Shown piece by piece: positions 26,740 through 37,300 of a DNA stretch of 64,000 bases (the stretch's first letter is position 1; the number at the start of each line of letters is the position of its first letter). The notes beneath the pieces are model-generated. The model was given only the letters and a program-made list of their open reading frames with translations, was not told where the DNA came from and searched no databases. The position numbers and the translations under genes were made by a program. The stretch comes from UBA5072 sp963822145 (GTDB lineage: Bacteria > Bacteroidota > Bacteroidia > Bacteroidales > UBA10428): assembly GCA_963822145.1 (NCBI GenBank), contig CAWGGG010000001.1:186001-250000 (forward strand), given 5' to 3'.

Positions 26740-27299
26740 TGACCAATAAAGCCCAGGAATATAGTGATAAGGAACTGATTGGGTTATTCCGGAAACCGGA
26801 CTGCCGTGAGGATGCTTTCAACCTGATTGTGCAAAAATATAAGGAAAAACTTTACTGGCACATCCGTAAACTCCTCATTGATCATTACGATACTGACGAC
26901 ACCCTGCAGAATGCATTCATTAAAGTGTGGTCCGGGCTGGAATCCTTCCGGGAGGAAGCGGGTCTGTATACCTGGTTATACCGGATTGCCACCAATGAAG
27001 CCCTCTCCTTTCTGAAGCAGAAAAAACGCAGGTTATTGCTGCCCCTGGTGGATGTGGAAAAGCACCTTTCACAGGTGTTGGATCAAGACGATTATTTCAA
27101 TGGTGATGAATTGCAGCTGAAACTCCAAAAGGCCATACTAACCCTTCCGGAGAAACAACGCCTGGTTTTCAACATGAAGTATTTCGACGAGATGAAATAC
27201 GAAGACATGGCTGAGATCCTTGAAACATCGGTTGGCGCTCTGAAAGCCTCCTATCATCATGCGGTAAAAAAAATAGAAAAATATATCACTGAACATTAA
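26739..27299 (+). CDS. ECF-type RNA polymerase sigma factor
   Basis: 186 residues with sigma region 2 (about 20-90; FNLIVQKYKEKLYWHIRKLL, then DDTLQNAFIKVWSGLESFREE and TWLYRIATNEALSFL) and region 4 (about 120-180; LTLPEKQRLVFNMKYFDEMKYEDMAEILETSVGALKASYHHAVKKIEKY). No region 3 or extension is present, so it is a minimal ECF sigma factor. It starts one base inside the VWA stop. The next gene, 46 bp on, encodes a one-pass membrane protein of the sort that holds such sigma factors as anti-sigma factor. Confidence 0.95.
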   Translation: MTNKAQEYSDKELIGLFRKPDCREDAFNLIVQKYKEKLYWHIRKLLIDHYDTDDTLQNAFIKVWSGLESFREEAGLYTWLYRIATNEALSFLKQKKRRLLLPLVDVEKHLSQVLDQDDYFNGDELQLKLQKAILTLPEKQRLVFNMKYFDEMKYEDMAEILETSVGALKASYHHAVKKIEKYITEH

Positions 27300-27345
27300 A
27301 CCTTTTATACTTTTAATAGTCAAAATTCCGACGACTGGTAACGCC

Positions 27346-27786
27346 ATGAAAGAACCAAGAAATAATCAAGTCAAATTATCCGGCATCAATAAGGAAAACC
27401 CTTTTGGAGTTCCTGAACGGTATTTTGAGGACTTTCCCGCCCGGTTGCAGGATAAAATCCATGCTGAAAAGAAGGCCTCCGGTCATATGGGTTACCTTCC
27501 TGTAATAAGGCCCTATCTGGCTGCAGCCAGCATTGTGGTTGCCACACTCCTGGCGGGCCTCTATTATTTTAACAATCTACCGGATATGAAGGCAGATCGG
27601 TTCCATGCCGAAGTATCCCGGACCGTTGAAAAGGAATTGTACTCCATAAGTGAAGAGACCATCCTGGAAGTGCTTGACGCAGGTGTATCTGAACCGTCAG
27701 CAGGCAGCTCCGTCAGTTCGGCGGATGCCATCAATTACCTGATGGATGAAGACCTGAATGAGCAGGAACTAATTGACGCGTTGTAG
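27346..27786 (+). CDS. Single-pass membrane protein, probable anti-sigma factor
   Basis: 146 residues. The cytoplasmic N-terminus (1-50) contains the NPFGVPERYFEDFPARLQDKI block that recurs in proteins encoded after ECF sigma genes in this phylum. One membrane segment follows at about 58-76, then a short periplasmic tail rich in Ser, Asp and Glu. No zinc-binding anti-sigma motif (HxxxCxxC) is present. Position directly after the sigma gene and topology suggest anti-sigma function. The call is inference from context. Confidence 0.75.
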   Translation: MKEPRNNQVKLSGINKENPFGVPERYFEDFPARLQDKIHAEKKASGHMGYLPVIRPYLAAASIVVATLLAGLYYFNNLPDMKADRFHAEVSRTVEKELYSISEETILEVLDAGVSEPSAGSSVSSADAINYLMDEDLNEQELIDAL

Positions 27787-27813
27787 CCAAACCCGGAAAG
27801 AAAAAACAGACCT

Positions 27814-28287
27814 ATGAAAAAATTTTTACACATAACCCGGATCCTGGTCTTACCCTTGCTGCTGGCAGGCATGAACCTGGGTGCACAAACAAAGCCGAAC
27901 GAAAAACAGGATAACCTGTCACAGCAGAAAGTGATTTTCTTTACCGAGAATCTGCAGTTGACTCCCACTGAATCAGGACAGTTCTGGCCTGTTTATAATG
28001 ATTATCAGAACCGTCGTGATAAAATCACCCGCGACCGGAATACTTTACTGAAGTATTTTGAATCCAATAAAGCCAACCTTACCGAGGCTGAAGCAAACAT
28101 ACTCATTGGTAAGTACCTGGCTTTCCAGCAGGAAGAAACTCAATTGCTGGAATCCTATACAAAAAAATTCCGGGAATTTCTTCCGGCTAAAAAGGTAATG
28201 CGTATCTACATCGTGGAGCTGGAGTTCAAGAAATGGCTCCTGGAGAACCTGAGGCAAAACAAAACCCTGGCAAGCCCCCGTCAATAA
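27814..28287 (+). CDS. Periplasmic Spy/CpxP-like helical protein
   Basis: 157 residues with a signal peptide (about 1-24, ending LGAQ). The rest is helical and carries LTPTESGQFWPVYNDYQNRRDKI, the LTxxExxxFWPxYxxY pattern of Spy-like proteins in this phylum, and a long helix with LIGKYLAFQQEETQLLESYTKKF. Spy/CpxP proteins act as envelope chaperones or sense misfolding. It is the last gene of the VWA / sigma / anti-sigma run, 27 bp after the third, which suggests an envelope-stress operon. The gene stops at the base next to the end of the convergent proline dehydrogenase gene. Confidence 0.8.
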   Translation: MKKFLHITRILVLPLLLAGMNLGAQTKPNEKQDNLSQQKVIFFTENLQLTPTESGQFWPVYNDYQNRRDKITRDRNTLLKYFESNKANLTEAEANILIGKYLAFQQEETQLLESYTKKFREFLPAKKVMRIYIVELEFKKWLLENLRQNKTLASPRQ

Positions 28288-29199
28288 CTACCCCCTGATG
28301 AACAGGGCCTTGATCATGTGGGGGATCATGCTGGGATTCTCTTTCAGCCGCCTTGTAGAATAGTTGAACCAGTCTTTCCCGTAGGGCACATACACCCTCA
28401 TGGTATAGCCCTTATCCACTATGGATTTGCGGAGTTCGGGAGTTACCCCGTAAAGCATCTGGAATTCAAACCTGTCGGTCAGCACCATGCAGTCCTTCAA
28501 CAGCTGGTAGGATCCATCGATCAGTTTCCTGTCGTGTGTAGCAATGGCTGCATAAATGTTGTTACGGAACATGTATTCCAGATCGATCAGGAAATTCCGG
28601 TTGATTTCCTCTTTGTTCTTGAAAGCAAGGGCTGCCGGTTCATTATAAATGCCTTTGCAGATCCTGATATTGATCAGTCCCCTGCCCCGGTCAAAAGCCG
28701 CCAGGTCCTTCAGATCATCCAGAGTGCGTTTCAGGTAAGCCTGAAATACAAGCCCAACATGTCCGGGAAACTCGTCCAGCAACCTTTTATACAGGTCTAT
28801 CTCCATATCGGTACACTGCGTATCCTCCATATCAATCCTGACAAACCGGTTTAAAGAAGCTGCTTTTGCCACTATATCGCGTATGTGTTTATAGCACATC
28901 TCTTTATCCAGTAACAATCCAAACATGGTAGGCTTTACCGAAAATGAATTGTCCAGCCCGGCCTTAACCGACTCATCAATTAGCCGCATGTACTCCTGCT
29001 TGTAGTAATCCACTTTTTCCGCACGGGTCAGAAACTCGCCCAGCAGATCCATAGTGGCTTTGATTCGCTGGCTGTTCAACTTTCTGGTAACCCGGAGCGC
29101 ATCCTCAAGCGCTTCCCCTGCAATATACCGTTTGCTGAATATCCATACAAAATCTTTGGGCAGATACTGCAACATGCCAACTATCAACTTGTTTATCAT
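28288..29199 (-). CDS. Proline dehydrogenase
   Basis: 303 residues, the short monofunctional bacterial type. It oxidises proline to pyrroline-5-carboxylate with FAD and passes electrons to the quinone pool at the membrane. Motifs: NSFSVKPTMFGLLLD (FAD barrel start, near 80), IRIDMEDTQ-like strand near 120, YLKRTLDDL near 155, ICKGIYNEP near 185, IATHD near 215, and the substrate-binding RVYVPYGKDWFNYSTRRLKENP near the end. The twin Arg of YSTRRL binds the proline carboxylate in relatives. The second enzyme of the pathway (PruA) is encoded 15 kb away at 44060. Confidence 0.93.
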   Translation of the reverse strand: MINKLIVGMLQYLPKDFVWIFSKRYIAGEALEDALRVTRKLNSQRIKATMDLLGEFLTRAEKVDYYKQEYMRLIDESVKAGLDNSFSVKPTMFGLLLDKEMCYKHIRDIVAKAASLNRFVRIDMEDTQCTDMEIDLYKRLLDEFPGHVGLVFQAYLKRTLDDLKDLAAFDRGRGLINIRICKGIYNEPAALAFKNKEEINRNFLIDLEYMFRNNIYAAIATHDRKLIDGSYQLLKDCMVLTDRFEFQMLYGVTPELRKSIVDKGYTMRVYVPYGKDWFNYSTRRLKENPSMIPHMIKALFIRG

Positions 29200-29224
29200 A
29201 ATTATGCCGAGAATAATTAAGAAA

Positions 29225-29274
29225 TTTCCACCTCTGAGTCAGATCATAAAAATACCATGATTCGGAGGTGGAAA
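29225..29274. repeat. Long hairpin between the T9SS giant gene and proline dehydrogenase
   Basis: A perfect 10-bp outer stem TTTCCACCTC (29225-29234) / GAGGTGGAAA (29265-29274). It encloses an inner 5-bp stem ATCAT / ATGAT with other partial pairing. It lies 26 bp upstream of the proline dehydrogenase start. There is no clear T-run, so it is either a poor terminator for the upstream gene or a structured leader of the downstream one. Confidence 0.5.
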
Positions 29275-29335
29275 ATAGGACAATTGTCATAGACCGGCGT
29301 TCATGCATATGAAATATGTCATGACTTTACGGAAA

Positions 29336-32300
29336 CTACTCGATAATCATCTTACCCTCGTAAGACTTTTCTGCTGCATAAATAATAATATGATAGATGC
29401 CGCGCGGCAGATGCTGGACATCAATGCGCTCATATTCAAGCTCCATGGAAGAGAATTCACGGCTGTACACCACCTGTCCCTGATTATTGATCATCTTCAG
29501 CAGGAGGTTGCCGTTATCCAGTGCATCCGTGGCTATCCTGAATGAACCATTGTTCGGATTGGGGTATACGATGACCTCTTTCGTGATCTCCTGATCCTCT
29601 CCGAAACCGGTGGGCATATTAATCCTTACAGTTTTACTGGTCTGGCAGTCATTCTGCCCGGTAACCGTAACCGAGTAAATCCCGTTTTGTATTACAGTAA
29701 AAATTTGCCCTGTTGAGCCATCCTGCCAGAGATAGGACTTATGGCCACTTCCTGCGTCAAGTATATGGGGCAATTCGGTATTCAATATACCGTTGTCATC
29801 CCCAAAATCAATCACCGGACCGGGAAGCGCATCAAATAATAAATCCAGTGTATCATTCCAGGGTTTCATATCATTGCCGTAAAGCGTATAGAAGGAAACC
29901 ACGCTGGAACCACCGGCACTAATTTTTATTGCGCCGGAAAGGACCAGGTCAAGGCTGGCATTGGCGGCGAAATTGCCGCTTCTGACCAGGGTATCCAGCG
30001 TGACCCGGGTACCGTTCACATTACAGGCGAGGTAAATCGGGGCATCCTTGCCGATGCTGGAAGTTCCCAGATTCTTCACCCGAACCAGGATATCCTCATA
30101 ATTACCCGTGCAACCATTCATGGGCATGTTGGTTAAGGTTACTCCCACGTCACTGTAAATCAGGAAAACAGTCACCGTGTCCCCATCAGAACAGGACGTT
30201 CGTGTGTCGGTGGCTATTGCCCGGTATGTGCCGCTGGTGGTTGCTGTATATATCTGTTCTGTGAATCCATCCTGCCACTGATAGCTGTAGTAGGGCGAAT
30301 AACCGGCATCGATCTGAAGCTGTATGTCTTCAATGTATTCCGTGCGTTGCAGTCCAAAATCCACCACAGGCTTAGGATAACGGTAAACAACGATATCCGA
30401 GGTATCGTTGGTGATCCTGATATCCCCCGTCATGACGGCAGTAGCCTCAAAATTATAGTCGGCCGGATTGCTGAGGTTTACGGTTCCGGGGAAGTTATAC
30501 AATATAAAGACCCCCGGCAGAAGATCGGATGCCAGATTAACAGTGCCGTTGACTCTAGGGCCTCCGTTGAAGGTGTAGCTGACGGCAACTGCAGTGCCCG
30601 ATGGGATCGTGTCTGTTCCCGAATTCAGCACCTTCAGGGAAACAGAGGCTGCGGTGCTGAACTGACAATCCGATAAAGGACTGGCAAAACCACCTGGACT
30701 GATATCCCTGATCTTTAATCGGATATATGCTGTATCGGCGTTATCACAGGCATTTTGATCGGTGACTCTTACCCAGTAGCTGCCGCTTTGCGCAATTTCA
30801 CGGGTTCTCGCTGAAGTACCGTTGTCCCATAAATAGCTCAGGAAGCCGCTGCCCGCGTCCAGGGTATGCGACAGGGCCTGCACCGTTTTATCAGGTCCAA
30901 GGCTCACCGCGGGTCGGCCCAGGATTACTATGCTTCTGGTTATGGTATCATTCAGGGCAATGGTATCACCGCCATATGCCGTATAGAGCTTAAAGTTGAA
31001 AGTACCTTGCTGAGAAAGATCCACCGGACCCCTGGTAAAGGTAAAATCGAGGGTATGTCCCGAATGGAAGGTACTGGTGAGTTTTATGGTATCTGAAACC
31101 GGCGCACCGGCATTGAGCCTGAACACAACAGCTATTTTCTGACCTACTGCAATGCTGTCGGTTCCGTAATTCTTTACCCGCACCACCGGGTATTCGTGCT
31201 TGGTAAGACCGCAATTGCTCACCGGATAAACCAGTTCAACCGCTCCGGCATCATTGAACAGCAATTCCACATTGGTTGAGTCGTAGGAGGAACAACCATT
31301 GCCCCGGGTGGCGGTTACCGTCAGGCGTTGCCATCCCGCATCCTGAACATGATAGGTGTCGGTTCCTTTCACCCCGTTCCACCAGTAATCATAAGCCGCG
31401 TCCAGATGGGTTGCCAGCACCACCGTATCGGGCTGATGCGTCTGGATGGTATCAGCAAGGCTGGTAATCGGCCCCGGATATACCTGAAAATCAAGTGATG
31501 CCGTATCATTGTTGCTGAGGTAAAAATAGGGGTCATCCTCAATCAACGTATAGGCTGTAAGATTGTAACTGCCCGGATCACTGACATCTATCGGTTCTGA
31601 AAAAGTATGCTTGATGGATTGTCCGGGCAAAAGATCGGCTCCTAACTTAAAGGTGTCCACTGCCATGTGTTGCCTGTTAAAATCAAAGCCAACAATAACA
31701 GTATCATTCTGTTTCAGCGGATTGATGCCCAAATTCTTGATGGTAACCGTCAGCCTGTCGGGATTGATATGCTGACAGCGGTTTGCGAATGAATCGATCT
31801 TAGAAACGCCAATGTCAACAGGTGCAGCATATAACCTCACCTCGTCGACCGCCATGCCCCTGTATGTATTGGCATTATCCGACGCCCATTTCACCCTGAA
31901 TTTTACCTTGGGCTCTATGGACAGTGCTGCTGGCAGCACCTGCTTCACTGTTCTCCAGTTTTGGGTATTCATGCCCGACCAACCGGATGTCCCCAGCGCG
32001 GAAACCGTGCCATTGTACCAGTTCCAGTTCCAGCCATATTCGTTGGCCGGAAGCACGGTCCAATTGGCCCCGTCATCCTTGCTGTATTCAATGAGGGCTC
32101 CGTCTTTCCCCGGTTCTGAATCCATCCACAGCTTCATTTCAAAGATCGATCTCCCTGATTGTGCCAGGTCATAACAGGAACTTTCGACGAAAGTGGTGTC
32201 GCCGGTGATATAATTGCCGTAGGGAGACAGTATCCAGGCATTTGGACTTCCAGGGAGTGGTGGTATACTCCCGTCGGGTATTTTGCACATCCAGGTGGGA

Positions 32301-34276
32301 TCGGAACTAATGCTGTATTTCTTCCAGTAGCCACTCCCGGTTTCAAATTTCTCCAGATCGGGAAGGGCGATACTGCGCTGGACAAAGATGTCGTCAATAA
32401 GGACATCGTTTTTGGCATTCTGGTCTCCAGGAGCTTCAAGCTTAACCTTAAAATTGCCGTACTGGCCGGGGCCCGGAAAATTTGCGGCACGTGTGAACAG
32501 GAATGTCACCGTTCCGTCCTTGGGAATAGGTCCTATAAGGGTATCGTATACTTTGTGGGCGTCACTGCCATCAATGGAAAAAAAAACCGGTATTGTGGAT
32601 GCCGTTGCCCTGTCGGCATAGTTTTTCACGGTGATCTCTACCTTGTCCATGCCGGGATTGTGACAATCGTCCAAGGGTTTTACCAGGCTGGTGATACCCA
32701 CATCGTTGGTAAGATAATTCCCCGTAACCGCAAAATTGTCGATATTGAATCCGGCATACGCAAAGTTATTGTCGGAGTATATGATTCCAAACCTGATCCT
32801 TACCGACGGCTGATGCGCTGCGATGGCATTGAAGGCATCCGTCAGGCAATAATTTACCCAATCAATGTCAGGTGTAAGAGCATCTGTTTTGCTTGTCCAT
32901 ATCCGCTGCCAGGTAGCGCCGTTATCGGTGGTGACCTCAATTACGCCATGATCATTGCCTTCAAAGGCAATCCACTTTTTAAAGTTCAGCTTAACATCGG
33001 TATAGTACTGTAGGTTAATCACCGGTGTAGTAGCATAATACGCATTGGCAGAACTGATGTTCAGCCGGTATTTGCCATCGGTAATGAGATCGGTCCCCAG
33101 AGCCTTCGTGCCACTATAGGCAAAATCGGGATCAGCCGTAATGTGGGCAATCAAACCCCTGGGTGCCGCTATTTCAAAATCGCTTTGCAGGGTCCAGGCG
33201 TTGGAACCTTCAAAGTTGTCGAAGAATACAGATTGTTCAATGGTATTGTATCCCGCAGGTGAAACCTCAGTTGCCGGGTATCTGCTGGTGTTGATTTTAA
33301 TAGCGTCGGCTTCAACCTTGAAATCAGCTATGCTTTTATGCGGGGCGGTTCTTTTAACATCCGCCACAACCCAGATGGCATTATAGCCGGTGGTAAGGCT
33401 GTAGTTCAGGTGGTTAAAGGTGATCCTGCCATTGGAAATGCTCACAGCAGATCCGATCTTAAGCGATACACCTGTTTTCGTGGTAGGACGATAAATGCTG
33501 TCTTTGGTGGCCACCAGTTCAAAACCGTTTGCTGCGAAAAGACTGTCGTTTGAACTGAGCGATTTAATAGTAATGGAATCCAGTACAATCGGATCGGTAT
33601 TGCCCACCACCTGTATGCCAATGCGCATCACGGGAAGATCGGTTACGCCAGATGGAATGGGATCCTGTACAACGTTTCTGACCGTAAGGGTTTTTACATA
33701 CCGTATAATAACATCTTTTTCTTCAATGATCACATCGTCAACGCAAACTCCGTGCCCGCCCTGGGCAGTGCTCTGGAAAGCCAGCTGAAAATCCTTGCAC
33801 AGGTATTTTGTTCCGATGTCCTTAATATTGAAAGACCGTAAGGTCCACTGGTTAACTGGCGAAGTATAAGTCGCCACCGTCTCCCAGGGTGCCGAACTGC
33901 CCGCCTTGAAGAGTACAACCAGTTTATCGGTTCCGAAAATCGACTGGAACATGGCATGGCCGAACGACAACTGGGGTTTCTTCGAATCGCTCAGGTCAAT
34001 GGGGATCGATACCAGGGTGCGGGTATCCGGATTAAAATCGCTCCAGAAATGGAAAGCATTGTAATTGCCGGCATAAGCTGTATCCGGATTAAAGCCATCA
34101 TAGCCCCCGGTCTGGAATGTCCATTTTTTGATGTCATCGGATGGCTGGCTGGTCCACTGCTGCTGATCGGAAATTGTTTCAAAGTATGACTGAAAATATT
34201 TCAGCGGATCGGTTTGCGCTTTTACAAAACCGGAAAACAAAAGTGAGAACAGGAGGACTTGCCGTAGTTTTTTCAT
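29336..34276 (-). CDS. Giant T9SS type A cargo protein with alternating CARDB-like and Ig-like modules
   Basis: 1646 residues with a signal peptide (1-20). Residues about 20-520 hold two jelly-roll/MAM-like regions with WxxP and WVxYDD-type blocks. From about 520 to 1560 there are five CARDB-like repeats, each starting with D-(I/V)-G-V/A and a Cys (near 530, 820, 1030, 1160, 1380). Between the later ones lie Ig-like inserts of the form S-Y-x-W-x-D/N-G...C, e.g. SYLWQDGSTGQIF. The last 80 residues are a T9SS type A domain (VYPNPNNGSF, then GIYHIII and KMIIE). It should be exported and attached to the surface. Binding to polymers or cells is inferred from CARDB and Ig domains. The gene diverges from the next giant gene with 91 bp between start codons. 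Confidence 0.9.
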   Translation of the reverse strand: MKKLRQVLLFSLLFSGFVKAQTDPLKYFQSYFETISDQQQWTSQPSDDIKKWTFQTGGYDGFNPDTAYAGNYNAFHFWSDFNPDTRTLVSIPIDLSDSKKPQLSFGHAMFQSIFGTDKLVVLFKAGSSAPWETVATYTSPVNQWTLRSFNIKDIGTKYLCKDFQLAFQSTAQGGHGVCVDDVIIEEKDVIIRYVKTLTVRNVVQDPIPSGVTDLPVMRIGIQVVGNTDPIVLDSITIKSLSSNDSLFAANGFELVATKDSIYRPTTKTGVSLKIGSAVSISNGRITFNHLNYSLTTGYNAIWVVADVKRTAPHKSIADFKVEADAIKINTSRYPATEVSPAGYNTIEQSVFFDNFEGSNAWTLQSDFEIAAPRGLIAHITADPDFAYSGTKALGTDLITDGKYRLNISSANAYYATTPVINLQYYTDVKLNFKKWIAFEGNDHGVIEVTTDNGATWQRIWTSKTDALTPDIDWVNYCLTDAFNAIAAHQPSVRIRFGIIYSDNNFAYAGFNIDNFAVTGNYLTNDVGITSLVKPLDDCHNPGMDKVEITVKNYADRATASTIPVFFSIDGSDAHKVYDTLIGPIPKDGTVTFLFTRAANFPGPGQYGNFKVKLEAPGDQNAKNDVLIDDIFVQRSIALPDLEKFETGSGYWKKYSISSDPTWMCKIPDGSIPPLPGSPNAWILSPYGNYITGDTTFVESSCYDLAQSGRSIFEMKLWMDSEPGKDGALIEYSKDDGANWTVLPANEYGWNWNWYNGTVSALGTSGWSGMNTQNWRTVKQVLPAALSIEPKVKFRVKWASDNANTYRGMAVDEVRLYAAPVDIGVSKIDSFANRCQHINPDRLTVTIKNLGINPLKQNDTVIVGFDFNRQHMAVDTFKLGADLLPGQSIKHTFSEPIDVSDPGSYNLTAYTLIEDDPYFYLSNNDTASLDFQVYPGPITSLADTIQTHQPDTVVLATHLDAAYDYWWNGVKGTDTYHVQDAGWQRLTVTATRGNGCSSYDSTNVELLFNDAGAVELVYPVSNCGLTKHEYPVVRVKNYGTDSIAVGQKIAVVFRLNAGAPVSDTIKLTSTFHSGHTLDFTFTRGPVDLSQQGTFNFKLYTAYGGDTIALNDTITRSIVILGRPAVSLGPDKTVQALSHTLDAGSGFLSYLWDNGTSARTREIAQSGSYWVRVTDQNACDNADTAYIRLKIRDISPGGFASPLSDCQFSTAASVSLKVLNSGTDTIPSGTAVAVSYTFNGGPRVNGTVNLASDLLPGVFILYNFPGTVNLSNPADYNFEATAVMTGDIRITNDTSDIVVYRYPKPVVDFGLQRTEYIEDIQLQIDAGYSPYYSYQWQDGFTEQIYTATTSGTYRAIATDTRTSCSDGDTVTVFLIYSDVGVTLTNMPMNGCTGNYEDILVRVKNLGTSSIGKDAPIYLACNVNGTRVTLDTLVRSGNFAANASLDLVLSGAIKISAGGSSVVSFYTLYGNDMKPWNDTLDLLFDALPGPVIDFGDDNGILNTELPHILDAGSGHKSYLWQDGSTGQIFTVIQNGIYSVTVTGQNDCQTSKTVRINMPTGFGEDQEITKEVIVYPNPNNGSFRIATDALDNGNLLLKMINNQGQVVYSREFSSMELEYERIDVQHLPRGIYHIIIYAAEKSYEGKMIIE

Positions 34277-34367
34277 GACTGAATTGTTAAATACCGGATA
34301 ACATTACCTTGATTTTTTACGTATAATCGGCCAGAAAGTTTTGAAATGTGCAAGCTTCCAGACAAAC

Positions 34368-37300
34368 ATGAAGTATAGAATCCTGACTCTGATATTGCTT
34401 TTCTTTTCAGCCTTTGCTGGCGCACAGACCGATAATCTGTTCTGGTTTGCCGCTCCTGATATTTCCAGTGTACATGGTAACGTTCCCAAAAACGGGGCGC
34501 CCATTTATTTGCATGTTACAGCAGTTCAGGCCACATCCGTTACGATCAGTCAGCCTGCAAATCCATCATTCACACCCATAACCTTTAATCTGGATGAACT
34601 GGAACATCGTTCGATACAGCTGGACGCCATCATGGGAATTGACCAGATCGAAAACTATCCCCAGTCGCTGCCCCAGCCTCCTGCAAACATTCAGAAAAAG
34701 GCTTTCAAAATCACTTCCAGTCCCGGTGATATTACAGTATATTATGAACTGGACAATTACTACAACCGGGACATTTTCCCGTTGAAAGGAAAGAATGCAC
34801 TGGGCAGGGATTTCTATGTTTCCACCCAGAACTACTTTCCCAACGGTGACTATTCCGGTACTGCCTGGAGTGGTTTTGTAGTGGCCGCAACCGAACCGAG
34901 CACCCGTGTAGTCATTTATCCCAATGATGACTGGCTGTATTTCAATACCAATCCGGGGGATTCCATAGTGCTTACCCTTAACGCTGGCGAAACCTTTGCC
35001 TTCCGGGCTGAATCCACGGCTCCCAACCGGCATATCAACGGGGTGAAGGTAAAATCGAACAAAAACATTGTCATCACGGTGTACGACGATTCGATGCGCA
35101 AGAAGAACACCAACAATGTCAATTGCAACAGCAATCTGAGTTATGATACCTTTGGCGACCAGATCATCCCCACCAGCCTGATCGGTCATGAATATATCGT
35201 CATGAAGGGGCAGGTTACTGTTACCAATGCCCCCAACTGCCCGGCCGACGGCGGTGAACGGATCTTCATCACTTCAACCAGGCCCGGGACTCAGATCTTT
35301 ATTGATGGCGTTCTGGTGACAACCCTGGCTGGTGCCGGACAGGTATTCAGTTATCAGATCAATAATCCTACTGTTCATGTCTATGCCTCTGAACCGGTTT
35401 ACATCAATCACATCACAGGTTTCGGAGGCGAACTGGGAGGAGCTGTACTGCCCACCATCGATGGTTGTACCGGATCGTATCACGTTACCTTCACCCGCAC
35501 ACCCAATACCAATGATGCCTTCTTCATCAACCTGATGGTCCGGAATGACACCACTACAGGCAGTCCTACTAAAGACCAGAGCATTAAAAACTTCACCATC
35601 ACCAGTGGCGGGGTGACAACACCTATACCCGAGGCGTATTTTGATTATATACTTGGCGGTACCTGGGCGGTTTTGAAAAAAACAGCTGCAGTCAACGCTT
35701 TCATTGCCAGTAAAATTCTGCCCGGTAATGAAGCGCGGGTGAGCAATTCGATAGCCAGGTTTCACCTGGGTATTATCAACGGAGGTGTTTCCACAGGCTG
35801 TAAATACGGTTACTTTTCCGATTACAAATCGGATTATGTAAATGCAGGTATCGGGGGGGCCAATGCCACCAAGCTAAAGACCTATTGCTCTTTCGACCCC
35901 ATTCACCTGGTAGCCAGCGGTGGCAAGTCCTACAAATGGTTCGGAGAAACCAATCCCGCCGATACGGCAAAACTCAGTTCGACCACCATTGCCGATCCTT
36001 ACTTTTCACCTGAAGTGGGTGGCTTTTATAAATTCGGCGTTCATGTGCTCCGTGAATGCTTCGGCGATACTATTTTGCATGTGGGTGTTTATGTAGTGCC
36101 CGGGCCGGTGGCGCTCTTTGATGTGGAAACCGTGGAAGGCTGCTCCCCGTTTAATGCGGTGTTTACCAACCAGTCGGATACCACCAAAGCCGTCCAGAAT
36201 TACTGGAACTTTGATACCCGGTACAATACCATCGTGCACCAGAGCTCCCTGACGAATCCGTTTACCTGGTCATTCCCCAGGAATTACACCGATAGCATAC
36301 AAGAGTATACGGTTCGGCTTACCGTAAAAGGTGAATTTGGCATGTGCCCCAATACACGGGAGAAAATCATCAAAGTTAAACCCAATATCGACGCAGGTTT
36401 TACTGCTGATGACAATATCGGTTGCAACCCGCTTCCCGTTCATTTCAATGATACCTCGGTAGGCGTTATCGATACCCTGAACAGTTACTGGGACTTTGTG
36501 ACCTACCAGCAGACCTACACGCCGGCAGTGAGCTATACCTTTAATAATAACCATGGAAATGACACTACTTATAATGTGAGGCTGATCGCCTTTTCAAAAT
36601 TCGGATGCGTTGATACGGCTGAATATCCCGTAACCGTTCATCCCTATATCAATGCAAATTTCGGGATGGACAATCTTACCAATTGTTCCCCCTTCACAGC
36701 AACCATCAATCCTTTGGGCTCTGTTGGCGTCGATACTTTCCGTTGGGCCATACACGACCGGCAACGGGTGATCATGGACAGCGTCTTTGCCCGGGACAAT
36801 TACAACAGTTTCGTCTTCAACCACAATGATGACACCCAGCCCAACCCCGATACCCTCTTTGTGGACATGTACGGGGTGAATGCCTTCGGATGCACCGATA
36901 CAGCCATTTCCAAGAGGCTGATCATCTATCCCGAAGTGCATACCCTTTTCACAATTTCTGATCACGAAATCTGCGATTCAACCAATATCAGCTTTGTCAA
37001 CAATTCGGTCGGGTATAACCTGCTCCATGAGTGGGAGCTGGGAGACGGATCCTTCCTGGCCGATTCGACCGGCATTGGCTTTACTCACCGTTATTTTAAC
37101 CGGACAACAACCGCACAGGATTATCAGGTAAGGCTGGTGACCACTTCGGATTATTTCTGCAGTGATACCCTCACCGATACCGTCACGGTTTACCCGTTCA
37201 TCAAGTCTAACTTTTCGGTTGATTACAGCAACAACTGTTCCCCGCTCAGGGTGCAGCTGGTAAACATCTCCAAAGGAGCAGCGCAGTTCAACTGGGACTA

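Noticed and set aside
32159..33013. 284-residue plus-strand ORF inside the 1646-residue gene
   Set aside because: It is antisense to the CARDB/jelly-roll frame, whose domain pattern and sorting signal are clear; no support for the reverse frame.
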